This document shows positions 44,699 through 53,846 of a DNA stretch of 64,000 bases, in pieces; within the stretch, counting starts at the first letter, position 1, and the number at the start of each line of letters is the position of its first letter. This DNA comes from Stanieria sp964562685 (GTDB lineage: Bacteria; Cyanobacteriota; Cyanobacteriia; Cyanobacteriales; Xenococcaceae), in the NCBI GenBank assembly GCA_964562685.1, contig CAZLUP010000013.1, positions 8,883 to 72,882 of the forward strand, written 5' to 3'. A program made the position numbers and the translations under genes. The notes under the pieces were generated by a model. The model did not search any database. It was not told the origin of the DNA and saw only the letters and a program-made list of their open reading frames with translations.

Positions 44699-46561
44699 TT
44701 AACCATCAAATCCTAAGTAACCTCTAGGAGTAATAACCCAATCATCATAACGACGAGTACTACTATTACCAATAATAATGATTGTTAGCATATCAATAGG
44801 AAGTTTTAACATTTTTTCTAGAGTAGTAATATTAATTGTTTCATCCAAACGATAAGCAGATTGAACTACAGCTACAGGAGTGTCTTTGCGTCGATATTTC
44901 AAAAATATTGCTTGGGCGGTAATAATCTGTTGGGTACGTTTTTGCGAGCGAGGATTGTAAATCGCTGTGACAAAATCTCCGCTTGCTGCTGCTTCTAGAC
45001 GTTTTTGAATGACTTGCCAAGGTGTAAGTAAATCACTAAGACTAATTGCACAAAAATCGTGCATCAAAGGTGCGCCTACTCTAGCTGCTGCTGCTTGAAG
45101 GGCAGAAATTCCAGGAAAAACTTCTACAGCAGGGGTTTTACCATCCCAACCATTGGCTTGGAGTTCTTCTAAAACTAAACCAGCCATGCCATAAATACCA
45201 CAGTCTCCTGAAGAAATAACCGCTACAGTCAAACCCCATTGTGCTAGTTCTATGCTTCTTTGCGCTCTTTGTTTTTCTTGAGTAATAGGAAAAGATTCAA
45301 TAATTTGTTCTACTCGCAATAAGGGTTTGATTAGGTCAAGATAGAGAGAATAACCAATTACTACATCAGCTTGGATAATTGCAGTTTTTGCTGCTGGTGT
45401 AATTTGTTCTAAACTACCAGGACCAATTCCTACTAAATATAGTTGACCTGGTCGACCAGTGTATTCTTGTTCTGCTTGAGCAATTGCTACGGTAACTGCA
45501 CCAGATTGAGATGGAACTTTAATAATTTGTTTGGGAACGATTAAGGAATTGGATGTATTGCTGGCTAGAACAGCTGCTGCTTCAGCCACACTGGGTGTAC
45601 CAACTTCTTGTTGAACAATTTTGGAAGGGTTAGGAATGTCTACTTGGGATAATTGTTGGGCAGAAAAAGTTTTTAAAGGCAAGTTCCAACTCTGACATAA
45701 TTCTAGAAGACCTACTTCATCAGCTTTGAGATCGATGGTTGCGATACCCGCGATCGCTTTTGGTGAAAGATGGTATTTTTTTAAAGTATCAGTAATGGCT
45801 GTTTCGATTAGTTGGGCTGATGTACCTCTTTCGCAACCAATTCCTACCCATAATATTCTTGGATGCCATTGTACTTTAGGGAAATCAGCTTCAGAAGCAA
45901 AACATCTTTGAATGGCACTAATCCAAATCCTAGCTCGCGGTTGAAACTGTTGATTAGCTTCAGGAAATCCAAAATAAAAGGGATGTGCTTCGGGTAGATT
46001 TTGTTGCCATAAAGTCGATCCTACTTCTTGGATTACCTGTACAGTTTGGTTTTTGGCAATTGCAGCCATTACTCCTGTCCAATTTCCATCTCCTTTCCCC
46101 CATCCGTAGGGTAAGCCTAATAGATCGATTCCAGGTAAATTTAAACTATCTGATGCCCCTGTAATAATTGGTTTTGCTCCTATTTGCTGGGCAATTAATT
46201 GAGTAAGGAGATCTGCTCCTCCCTGATGTCCACTACAAAGACTAATTACAAAACGCCCTTGGGCATCAATTACTACTATCGCAGGATCGGTTGCTTTACT
46301 TTCGATTAAGGGTGCAATCAGGCGCACTACCGCACCTGTAGCTAAACAAAACACAAAAGCACGGTATTCGTACCAAATGTTAGTCAGATGTTCGCTTAAA
46401 TTGCTTTGATAAAATTGAGCATTTTCAGTTCCTGCCAAGGATTGGGGTAACCAAAGCTCTACTCCTATACTTGAACAGAGATTTTGTAGAATTGAAGAAC
46501 TTTGAGGTGTAGTTGCGATCGCAGCTAGGGGTTGAAATTGAGCAAAACAAGAATTATTCAC
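44699..46561 (-). CDS. cobJ: CbiG-CobJ fusion for cobalamin ring contraction
   Basis: 620 residues. The N-terminal half (about 1-345) is CbiG-like, with SLCSGHQGGADLLTQ, WVGIGCERGTS and GIATIDLKADEVGL. The C-terminal half (from about 375) is a CobJ/CbiH precorrin-3B C17-methyltransferase, opening with LYLVGIGPGSLEQITPAA and containing SSGDCGIYGMAG. Together they contract the corrin ring (methylation) and open the delta-lactone. Fusion of these consecutive steps is found in several cyanobacteria. No B12 riboswitch was seen upstream; a 92-bp inverted-repeat element lies there instead. Confidence 0.93.
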   Translation of the reverse strand: MNNSCFAQFQPLAAIATTPQSSSILQNLCSSIGVELWLPQSLAGTENAQFYQSNLSEHLTNIWYEYRAFVFCLATGAVVRLIAPLIESKATDPAIVVIDAQGRFVISLCSGHQGGADLLTQLIAQQIGAKPIITGASDSLNLPGIDLLGLPYGWGKGDGNWTGVMAAIAKNQTVQVIQEVGSTLWQQNLPEAHPFYFGFPEANQQFQPRARIWISAIQRCFASEADFPKVQWHPRILWVGIGCERGTSAQLIETAITDTLKKYHLSPKAIAGIATIDLKADEVGLLELCQSWNLPLKTFSAQQLSQVDIPNPSKIVQQEVGTPSVAEAAAVLASNTSNSLIVPKQIIKVPSQSGAVTVAIAQAEQEYTGRPGQLYLVGIGPGSLEQITPAAKTAIIQADVVIGYSLYLDLIKPLLRVEQIIESFPITQEKQRAQRSIELAQWGLTVAVISSGDCGIYGMAGLVLEELQANGWDGKTPAVEVFPGISALQAAAARVGAPLMHDFCAISLSDLLTPWQVIQKRLEAAASGDFVTAIYNPRSQKRTQQIITAQAIFLKYRRKDTPVAVVQSAYRLDETINITTLEKMLKLPIDMLTIIIIGNSSTRRYDDWVITPRGYLGFDG

Positions 46562-46620
46562 AGAGCAGTTAAATGGTTTTTCCAGACCCGATTAATTAAA
46601 TTCAATTATTTATAATATCT

Positions 46621-46712
46621 AGGACTTACGCAGTGAAAACGAAATTGTGTCATTCTAAACGACAGTGAAGAATCTCTCACCCCTGTTTTTACGTCTTAGT
46701 GCGTAAGTTCTG
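46621..46712. mobile_element. 92-bp MITE, copy 1, with 6-bp target duplication
   Basis: The element starts AGGACTTACGCA and ends TGCGTAAGTTCTG, so it has near-perfect 12-bp inverted ends. It is flanked by ATATCT on both sides (46615-46620 and 46713-46718). A second copy at 59093-59184 has the same length, a few substitutions and a different duplication. It encodes no protein and must depend on a transposase elsewhere. Confidence 0.85.
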
Positions 46713-46724
46713 ATATCTTTAAGC

Positions 46725-47138
46725 TTAATTTTTTTTTAACTCTTCTACTCTAGATTGATAATTTAACATAATGGTTTCTACTTGTAATTCGTAACCACCA
46801 AAATTGATGAGTAAAGCAAGCTCTAATTCACTAGCTTTAAGATGATTAAGACACTTTTGTTTGTGGTTTTCTGTTAAAGAAGCAACCGCTTCAATTTCTA
46901 CTAAAATACAATTTTGTACCACCAAATCTGCTACAAAATCTCCAACAATAATTCCTTCATAATAAACATTCATTGGATATTGAACTTCAATTTGAAATCG
47001 TTTTTTTTCTAACTCATATAATAAAGCTCTTTCATAAACTTTATCTATAAAACCTACCCCTAAAACCCCACTTACTTTTAAAGCACATTCAATAATTTTG
47101 TCAGCAATATTTTTTAATTCTAAGGGATTCATACTCAT
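46725..47138 (-). CDS. GxxExxY-family protein
   Basis: About 138 residues from the ATG at 47138 (another at 47132; the frame is open to 47198). The GVGFIDKVYERALLYEL segment gives a variant of the family signature with D in place of the usual E. The next part, IVGDFVADLVVQNCILVEIEAV, has the D-(x)n-ExE pattern of PD-(D/E)XK nuclease folds. The family is widespread and uncharacterised, often in accessory regions. The longer frame overlaps the Tab2 gene end, so they may be coupled. A MITE lies 13 bp beyond the stop. Confidence 0.8.
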   Translation of the reverse strand: MSMNPLELKNIADKIIECALKVSGVLGVGFIDKVYERALLYELEKKRFQIEVQYPMNVYYEGIIVGDFVADLVVQNCILVEIEAVASLTENHKQKCLNHLKASELELALLINFGGYELQVETIMLNYQSRVEELKKN

Positions 47139-47176
47139 CTTGAATTGCATTGATTTTGTCTCAATAAATAGTTGAT

Positions 47177-47986
47177 TTATTCCTCTTTTAATAACCACAA
47201 ACCTGTATACGTCATTCCCGAATCGTCTGGTTGAATTAGCAAAAAATGTAAACCTTTACTTGATTGTTTTCTCTGTTCATAAATTTTCCCTGCCTGGGCT
47301 ACTTTTTCATCTTCAAAAGTTGTCATAATCCAACGATCTACTAATCCAGATTCTAAAAGCAATCCTCCTGATTTTCCCACTTTCGTATCGATATAATTCA
47401 GAGAAACAGGTTTTTCTTTGGCTACCCAACGGGCTAAAATTAATGATTGTTTACCTCCATAAATTACTACCCCAGGAATATCAATCGTGGATGCAATTCC
47501 CGAATTAATTGGTAAAAGAAACTCTGGTACATCAAGAATTGGAATTGGGCGATCGTTAATTAAATTAGACAACAAATCAGCAGTAATAGTAGCAAAATTC
47601 CATTGTTCTCCCCAAAGATTTTCTGGTAAAGGTTGGGGTGGTGGTCGGTCAAGTGCTAAAGGATGATTTGCATCGGTAATATATTTACTTAATTGTTGTT
47701 TTAAAATTTCAGTGCGTCTGGTTGCTTCTATTCTAATTCCTAGTTGTTCTGCTGCTATGGTAAACAATCCTAAAGCTTGAGGACGAAAAATTTGAATTAC
47801 ATCAGGTAATTTGTCACCAGCAGCTTGATTAATCTGATGAATTAGCCAATTGGCACTAGCATCTTTTTGTAGACAATTTTGTTCAAATACAGTGTTTTTT
47901 TTGAGGTCACAGATCAATAATTTCCATAACCAAGAGTTTTTTTGAGTAAGCTTAAATTTATAAAAATCGGCTTGCCAAATCTTCAT
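47177..47986 (-). CDS. Tab2/Atab2 family RNA-binding protein
   Basis: 269 residues. The N-terminal KIWQADFYKFKL, central FRPQALGLFTIAAEQLGI and C-terminal GLHFLLIQPDDSGMTYTGLWLL match the Tab2 family. In algae and plants Tab2/Atab2 bind plastid mRNAs and activate translation of photosystem genes; the cyanobacterial role is less clear. Soluble, with no signal peptide. Its end touches the longest frame of the GxxExxY gene. Confidence 0.88.
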   Translation of the reverse strand: MKIWQADFYKFKLTQKNSWLWKLLICDLKKNTVFEQNCLQKDASANWLIHQINQAAGDKLPDVIQIFRPQALGLFTIAAEQLGIRIEATRRTEILKQQLSKYITDANHPLALDRPPPQPLPENLWGEQWNFATITADLLSNLINDRPIPILDVPEFLLPINSGIASTIDIPGVVIYGGKQSLILARWVAKEKPVSLNYIDTKVGKSGGLLLESGLVDRWIMTTFEDEKVAQAGKIYEQRKQSSKGLHFLLIQPDDSGMTYTGLWLLKEE

Positions 47987-48160
47987 ATAATCTTTAAATT
48001 AATTTTAATTTAGTGATTGGATTTACTAAAAAGTAATATTTATATTAATTTTTAATGAAGTCAATAGTTTTACTCTTGCTAATAACACTTAAACTTCATA
48101 AAATTTGTTTCAATATTGCATAAAGTAAATATAAATAAACTGATTCACAGAATACTTATC

Positions 48161-48907
48161 ATGAATACCAGAAAATACTTGTTATCGCTGTCAATAGCGA
48201 TTTCTAGTTTATGTGTTAATCATACTATTGCCAGTGCTGCTTATTTAAATTCTGGTTATACCAAGGCTGATTTAAACAAAGATATTGCGAATAAAACTTT
48301 TATTGAAGAGTTTCGTGCCTCCAGCTTTATTGGCGACGATGGTGATATTAGTTACGAATTAGAGATCAAGGATATTCTTCAACCAGGAAATAAACCAGGT
48401 TCTAGTAAAACAGAACAATTTAAGTGGAAAAATGGTGAATCGGTCGATTTCGCCTTATCATTTGATGGAAAAAACTTAACCTATACAGTTGGCGGAGTCA
48501 CCTTACAACAATTTAATGTGATCGAAAGCGATCTTGATATTAATGGTATGGTTTTGAGTGCCACATCTACTTCTACTAGTGCAGTTGATTTAGCACTAAC
48601 AAATATTCAAATTGAAGGTGATGTTGAATATAGTGATTTGTTTGGTAAGGGTGGCGACACAGATTTATTGAAAATTACTGGTATTGATAAAACTTTTACC
48701 CTAACTGGTACACAAATTTTTTCTTGGCAAGGACAACGCCCAACTAATTTCGATCTAGCTTACGATATTAGAGTAGGTACTTTTAACGATCCTATTGCCC
48801 AAACTGTAACTGATGAGATTGAAATTCCTGAACCCACCACAATTTCTTTCTTTTCTTTTGGTGTGTTAGGACTAGCTGTTAGTCGTCGTCGGCTGAAAAA
48901 TAGCTAA
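48161..48907 (+). CDS. PEP-CTERM sorted exported protein
   Basis: About 248 residues from the ATG at 48161; the frame extends to a TTG at 48116, but the ATG gives a clean signal peptide (basic start, LLSLSIAISSLCV, cleavage near ASAA). The C-terminus has the sorting signal: IPEPTTISFF, a short hydrophobic helix, then SRRRLK. Exosortase systems cleave such tails for surface or extracellular delivery. The body is beta-rich and not recognised. No exosortase gene is in the window. Confidence 0.82.
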   Translation: MNTRKYLLSLSIAISSLCVNHTIASAAYLNSGYTKADLNKDIANKTFIEEFRASSFIGDDGDISYELEIKDILQPGNKPGSSKTEQFKWKNGESVDFALSFDGKNLTYTVGGVTLQQFNVIESDLDINGMVLSATSTSTSAVDLALTNIQIEGDVEYSDLFGKGGDTDLLKITGIDKTFTLTGTQIFSWQGQRPTNFDLAYDIRVGTFNDPIAQTVTDEIEIPEPTTISFFSFGVLGLAVSRRRLKNS

Positions 48908-49292
48908 ATAACTATTCAAGTGCTAACTAAAATCAATTTTTTTGTCAACTCTGAAATTAACTAACCAACTGACATGAGCTTGACTAAAAGTAAATTTTTA
49001 AGATAAAAAGTGGGCATAATTTTGTCCACTATATTTGTTTTTCTGTAAACTTTATCAAACTGAATTTGAGAGTAACTTAATCAATTCTTCCCAAATTAAT
49101 TACGATCAGAATTGTTGAAGCTAGTTAATTTTTAACCATACCCAACTATTGAAAATTAAAAACAAATTTTTTTGATAAATATCTTTTAAAAATAAATTGC
49201 GACAGGATCTAGTTAACCTATTCCTAGTCGATTATTGTATAATGGTAAACTTGGGTCTATTGTGTAGAGATTAAGATAGGAGAAAATAAGTT
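48908..49292 (+). promoter_or_regulatory. Upstream region of rpsD
   Basis: 385 bp without an ORF. TATAAT at 49238-49243 lies 50 bp before the rpsD ATG, and AGGAG at 49278 is the likely ribosome site. No -35 box was obvious, and no S4 autoregulatory fold was recognised. Confidence 0.4.
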
Positions 49293-49901
49293 ATGTCTCG
49301 ATATCGGGGTCCCCGTTTACGGGTGGTACGCCGTCTAGGGGGCTTACCAGGATTAAGTCGTAAAAGTCCTCGTAAATCTTATCCACCTGGTCAACACGGT
49401 CAAGCTCGTAAAAAACGTTCAGAATACGCTGTTCGTCTAGAAGAAAAACAAAAACTTCGCTACAACTACGGAGTTACTGAAAAACAATTAATCCGTTATG
49501 TACGCAAAGCACGTCGAGCTACAGGTTCAACTGGAACAGCATTGTTAGAAATGCTAGAAATGCGCCTGGATAATACCATCTTTCGTTTGGGGATGGCAGG
49601 AACTATTCCAGGGGCGCGTCAGTTGGTTAATCACGGTCATATTACTGTTAACGGTAGAGTAGTTAACATTGCTAGTTATCAATGCCGTCCTGGAGATGTG
49701 ATTGCTGTTCGCGATCGCGATCGCTCTCGTCGTCTAGTAGAAACTAATATGGAATATCCTGGCTTGGCTAATTTACCTAGTCATCTTGAATTTGATAAAA
49801 ATACTTTTACAGGAAAAGTCAACGGGATCATTGAACGGGAATGGGTTGCTTTACAAATTAACGAACTGTTAGTAATTGAGTATTATTCTCGTATGGCATA
49901 G
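49293..49901 (+). CDS. rpsD: Ribosomal protein uS4
   Basis: 202 residues. The N-terminal MSRYRGPRLRVVRRLGGLPGL and the S4 RNA-binding segment NTIFRLGMAGTIPGARQLVNHGHI are diagnostic of the cyanobacterial/plastid form, which lacks the zinc cysteines. It is a primary 16S rRNA-binding protein for 30S assembly and is encoded as a single gene, as usual in cyanobacteria. Overlapping HIP1 sites occur near 49712. Confidence 0.98.
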   Translation: MSRYRGPRLRVVRRLGGLPGLSRKSPRKSYPPGQHGQARKKRSEYAVRLEEKQKLRYNYGVTEKQLIRYVRKARRATGSTGTALLEMLEMRLDNTIFRLGMAGTIPGARQLVNHGHITVNGRVVNIASYQCRPGDVIAVRDRDRSRRLVETNMEYPGLANLPSHLEFDKNTFTGKVNGIIEREWVALQINELLVIEYYSRMA

Positions 49902-49910
49902 GATTACAAT

Positions 49911-49940
49911 TACCAGTTATCAGTTACCAGTTACCAGTTA
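49911..49940. repeat. CAGTTACCAG words after rpsD
   Basis: Four overlapping ACCAGTTA-type words between the convergent ends of rpsD and moaA, the same low-complexity family as at 41217. Confidence 0.6.
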
Positions 49941-50011
49941 TAAAGTAGCAAGTTACCATCAACAAATTTCATTGCTGAATTCTGAATTGTGACTGTTAAC
50001 TGTCAACTGAT

Positions 50012-51001
50012 TTAACCACCAATTTGGGACATGGTGCGAGTATAAACTCCTGTTTTAGTACCAGAGTCCCTTTGCTCAAAATTAATTTCTGGTTTAATTG
50101 CCAGTGTTTCTTTAACTTTAAGCCTTAATTTACTGAAATCCATTCCCTGTCGTAAAGAAGTTTTAAGGTTGATTTGACCAGTTTCATTCAGCAAGCAAGG
50201 ACGAAGCCAGCCATCAGCAGACAAGCGCATTCGATTGCAACGCGAACAAAAACATTCAGACATTTGAGAAATAAATCCAATCGTTCCTTTAGCACCAGGA
50301 ATCCGAAACACATCAGCAGGACCATTTCCTCGTACTTGAGACTCTACTAAACCCCAATGAGAACGTATCTGTCTTCTTAACTCTTCTGAAGGAATCCAAG
50401 CTTGTTGATGAAATAACTCATTATTACCAATGGGCATAAACTCAATAAAGCGAATATGCCAATTACGTTCAATCGTTAAAGCAGCTAAATCTAATACTTC
50501 CTTGTCATTAACTCCAGGAATGATCACCACATTTAACTTCAAAGGATCGAATCCTACTTGATAAGCTGTTTGAATCCCTTGCCAAGTTTTATCCCAACGA
50601 TCAAAACCTCGATTACCAATAATTTGATTGAAAGTTTGGGGATTGAGAGAATCTAAACTGATATTAATTCGACGTAACCCCGCTTCATACAAATCTTGAG
50701 CCATTGTTGCTAATAAAAAACCATTAGTAGTCATAGCTAAGTCTTGGGTTTCAGATAAAGCAGCAATTTCTCTAACTAAATTAACTACTCCAGGACGTAA
50801 TAAAGGCTCACCTCCTGTTAAACGAAATTTACTAAATCCTAAAGGGATAAAAACTTCTCGAATTAAAATCAAGATTTCTTCATCAGTTAACAAGTCTTGA
50901 GTTAAAAGATAATTTAGTTCTTTGCCTTCAGGCATACAATATTGACAACTAAAGTTACATTTATCAATTAAACTTATTCGCAAATAATCAATTTTATTCA
51001 T
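50012..51001 (-). CDS. moaA: GTP 3',8-cyclase MoaA
   Basis: 329 residues. The N-terminal radical SAM cluster is C15, C19 and C22 in DKCNFSCQYC. A second 4Fe-4S site is supplied by the C-terminal CFCSRCNRMRLSADGWLRPC region. The C-terminal double Gly (IGG) needed for activity is present. It converts GTP to the precursor of cyclic pyranopterin, the first step of molybdenum cofactor synthesis. moeA is 18 kb upstream; other moa genes are outside the window. Confidence 0.97.
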   Translation of the reverse strand: MNKIDYLRISLIDKCNFSCQYCMPEGKELNYLLTQDLLTDEEILILIREVFIPLGFSKFRLTGGEPLLRPGVVNLVREIAALSETQDLAMTTNGFLLATMAQDLYEAGLRRINISLDSLNPQTFNQIIGNRGFDRWDKTWQGIQTAYQVGFDPLKLNVVIIPGVNDKEVLDLAALTIERNWHIRFIEFMPIGNNELFHQQAWIPSEELRRQIRSHWGLVESQVRGNGPADVFRIPGAKGTIGFISQMSECFCSRCNRMRLSADGWLRPCLLNETGQINLKTSLRQGMDFSKLRLKVKETLAIKPEINFEQRDSGTKTGVYTRTMSQIGG

Positions 51002-51161
51002 TTATCTTAAATTTTATTCTTATTTTCCCTAATTACCTGAAGATCAGGATATAAACTATTGACAAATAAAATGTGATTATGCTCAAAAATTAGCATTTTT
51101 AGGAGGACGTTAAGACAATTGTATTAAACCAGGAGGTTAATAATATCTTCAAAGCAAACAA

Positions 51162-51611
51162 ATGACTATGAATAGTAGTTTATCTAAAATAATAGAAATT
51201 CTCTTGGTAGAAGATTCTCACAGTGATGCTCAACTGATTGCCAAAGTTTTTGAACGGGCGAATTTGACTACTCATTTAGAAATTGTTGAAGATGGAGTAG
51301 AAGCACTAGCTTTTCTGAACCGAGAAGGTCGATACAGTCAAATGCCTCGTCCCAATTTAATTCTACTAGATCTTCATCTACCAAAAAAAGATGGTATCGG
51401 TGTTTTAACAGCCATTAAAGCAGATGTAAATCTTCGCGATATTCCTGTAATCATTTTAACTACTTCAGATGCTCAAGAAGATATTATTAATTGTTATAAA
51501 ATGGACGCTAATTGTTATTTAACCAAGCCTCGCGATTTAAAAGAATTTCAAGCAACCATTAAAACCATTGAAAGCTTTTGGCTAAAATGTGTACAATTAC
51601 CAACAAATTAA
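51162..51611 (+). CDS. Rcp1-like response regulator
   Basis: 149 residues, a single receiver domain. The acidic pocket is E17-D18, phosphoacceptor D70 (ILLDLHLP), switch T (ILTTSD) and Lys in YLTKP. Rcp1-type receivers have this length and work with phytochrome-like kinases. No output domain is present, so it signals through protein contacts. Two AGGAGG-type sequences lie 30-60 bp upstream, too far for the ATG at 51162, hinting at an unusual leader. A diguanylate cyclase gene follows on the same strand after 112 bp. Confidence 0.9.
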   Translation: MTMNSSLSKIIEILLVEDSHSDAQLIAKVFERANLTTHLEIVEDGVEALAFLNREGRYSQMPRPNLILLDLHLPKKDGIGVLTAIKADVNLRDIPVIILTTSDAQEDIINCYKMDANCYLTKPRDLKEFQATIKTIESFWLKCVQLPTN

Positions 51612-51723
51612 CAGTATTTTTTTTCACAAAACAATACTTAAAAAAATAGAATTATTTTTATGTGGCAGTAAATTTATTAGTAAAATTAATCTAAATATCG
51701 AGAAGTAAAAATGTTATTTAGTT

Positions 51724-53802
51724 GTGAACTTTTTAAAGCGTGTTACTAAAATATTATTAATTGAAGCTAGTGGATTTAATTTTAATTTATTAAACCAAAT
51801 ATTTACTGAATTAACTTTTAAAAAAATTGAATTAGTTCAGAGCAAGCTTTGGCAAGATGGGATTAATTATCTTGAGCAAAATCAAGTCGATCTTGTTTTA
51901 TTAGATTTTGCCTTGCCAGATCTTTGTTTGTCAGATTGTTTTCAAAAAATTCGACAAATAACTCAAAAATTACCTTTAATTATTTTAATAGAACAAGCGA
52001 CTCAAAAACAACCTTTGTCAGCTTTGCAATTAGGTGTTCAAGATTATTTACTTAAAACAGATTTATCTAATGAAACTTTATTAATTAAGACTATTTGCTA
52101 TGCAATTGAACGTAAGCAATTGATTCAAAAAATCCATCAAAATGAAATTCGTTATCTAGCTCTAGCTGAGAGGATGTCTGAAAATTCGAAATCGCTACCT
52201 TATGAGCATTTAAGCTCGACGAAAGAATCAGGGTTACAGTCTCTCGATCGAGGTATCATAGACCATCTAGATGCATTTAAAGATACTTCTCAGACATCCT
52301 CTAAAAAACTCGCCGAAACTATTGTTGAAATAGAAGAAGCAAACTTAATTAATTCTCTACCTAATAGTCAAGAACTTGTCCAAATTTTAACTCATACTGC
52401 TCCTGTTTTAATTTGGATAACTAATATTAAAGGAGAATTGATTTTTTGTAATCAATTTTGTTTAGATTTTCTCGGTGCTAGTGTGCCAGAAAAATTGATT
52501 CATGATTGGTTTTTTTATGTCGCTCCAGAAGATCGAGTAATCTGCCGTCAAGCTTATCAAGCTGCTCGATATAATCATCAAAGTTTTCAAATTGAATGTC
52601 GTATATTGCGTTTTGATGGTGAATATCGTTGGATTATTAATCATACAGTTCCTCGATTTAATCAAAATGGTAAATTTAGTGGTTTTATTTGTTCGGGAAT
52701 TGATATTACTCAACGGAAACTTGAGGAAAAGTTACTGATAGAAGAAGCTCAACGCGATCGCGCTTTAACAAAAATTACTCAACAAATTCACGCTTCTTTA
52801 AATTTAGAAACGATTTTACAAACAGCAATCCAAGTTATTAATCAACTGTTTCCCGCTAAAAAGATTTTGATTGCTAAAGTTATTTCTCCTACACAAGTCA
52901 AAATTTTGTTTGAAGCAGTTAACTTGGAAAAAGGAAGTAATTGTGATTTATTAACGAGCAAAAAAGAATCAATTATTGATCTAGAAATCAACTGGCAAAA
53001 ATTACAGCGTGGCGAAATTGTTATTTTAGATAATTTTTCCGAAGAAAATTTAAATTCAGAGCTTCAACTCGAATGTCAAAGTTGTACCCTGCTCAATATT
53101 CCCTTAATTACTGAAAAAAAATTATGGGGGTTACTTTCAATACAAAAATGTTTAACAGTTGAGCAATGGCAATCTAGTAACATAGAAATTTTACAACAGA
53201 TTGCTCTTCATCTAGCGATCGCGATCCAACAATCAGAACTTTATCAACAGTTAGCACAAGCTAATCGGGAATTAGAACAACTGGCTGTAGTAGATGGTTT
53301 GACTGGAATCGCTAATCGGCGTAAATTTGACGAATATTTCGCCAATGAATGGTTAAGATTAACTAGGGAACAATCTCCTCTAGCTTTGATTTTGTGTGAT
53401 CTCGATTATTTTAAACTCTACAATGATACCTATGGTCATCAAGCCGGCGATCGCTGTTTACATCAAGTAGCTCAAGCTGTGAGTAAAACTATCAAGCGTC
53501 CAGCAGATTTAGCTGCTCGTTATGGTGGAGAAGAATTAGCCGTAATTTTACCCCACACTACTCTAGAAGGTGCAGCGATCGTAGCCAATCAAATCTGTCT
53601 CCAGATCAAAGCTCTTGCTATTCCCCATATCAATTCTCCCATCGATTTGTATGTTACTCTTTCCGTGGGTGTAGCAGGCTGTATTCCTTCTCAGGATTCT
53701 TCTCCCGAATTTTTAATTAAAACTGCCGATCAGGCTTTATACCAAGCTAAACAGTTAGGACGCAATCGAATTGTTCGAGCCACTACAAATGTAGACATAT
53801 AG
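51724..53802 (+). CDS. Receiver-PAS-GAF-GGDEF diguanylate cyclase
   Basis: 692 residues from a GTG. The N-terminal receiver-like domain keeps the phosphoacceptor D61 (LVLLDFALPDL) but has LLIEASG where an acidic pair is normal, so it may be degenerate. A PAS domain (about 219-340, ending with a PAC-like DITQRK), a GAF domain (about 355-510) and a GGDEF domain follow. The active loop reads GGEEL, compatible with activity, and RPAD five residues upstream forms the c-di-GMP inhibitory I-site. It makes c-di-GMP in response to light, ligand or phosphorelay input. Residues about 149-193 are encoded by an inserted repeat element. Confidence 0.9.
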   Translation: MNFLKRVTKILLIEASGFNFNLLNQIFTELTFKKIELVQSKLWQDGINYLEQNQVDLVLLDFALPDLCLSDCFQKIRQITQKLPLIILIEQATQKQPLSALQLGVQDYLLKTDLSNETLLIKTICYAIERKQLIQKIHQNEIRYLALAERMSENSKSLPYEHLSSTKESGLQSLDRGIIDHLDAFKDTSQTSSKKLAETIVEIEEANLINSLPNSQELVQILTHTAPVLIWITNIKGELIFCNQFCLDFLGASVPEKLIHDWFFYVAPEDRVICRQAYQAARYNHQSFQIECRILRFDGEYRWIINHTVPRFNQNGKFSGFICSGIDITQRKLEEKLLIEEAQRDRALTKITQQIHASLNLETILQTAIQVINQLFPAKKILIAKVISPTQVKILFEAVNLEKGSNCDLLTSKKESIIDLEINWQKLQRGEIVILDNFSEENLNSELQLECQSCTLLNIPLITEKKLWGLLSIQKCLTVEQWQSSNIEILQQIALHLAIAIQQSELYQQLAQANRELEQLAVVDGLTGIANRRKFDEYFANEWLRLTREQSPLALILCDLDYFKLYNDTYGHQAGDRCLHQVAQAVSKTIKRPADLAARYGGEELAVILPHTTLEGAAIVANQICLQIKALAIPHINSPIDLYVTLSVGVAGCIPSQDSSPEFLIKTADQALYQAKQLGRNRIVRATTNVDI
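52169..52302. mobile_element. 134-bp inverted-repeat element inside the diguanylate cyclase gene
   Basis: A perfect 13-bp inverted repeat (AGAGGATGTCTGA at 52169-52181, TCAGACATCCTCT at 52290-52302) bounds a segment that stays open in the host reading frame. It encodes the linker between the receiver and PAS domains. The same end sequence terminates the slipin gene at 1957-1969. No target duplication is clear, so the insertion would be old. Confidence 0.6.
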
Positions 53803-53846
53803 CAATCCTAAATCATTCACGAAAAAAAGATTAACTTAACTTCTGC

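Noticed and set aside
46562..46724. Cobalamin riboswitch upstream of the CbiG-CobJ gene
   Set aside because: No B12-box-like sequence was seen; the structure there is the 92-bp inverted-repeat element.
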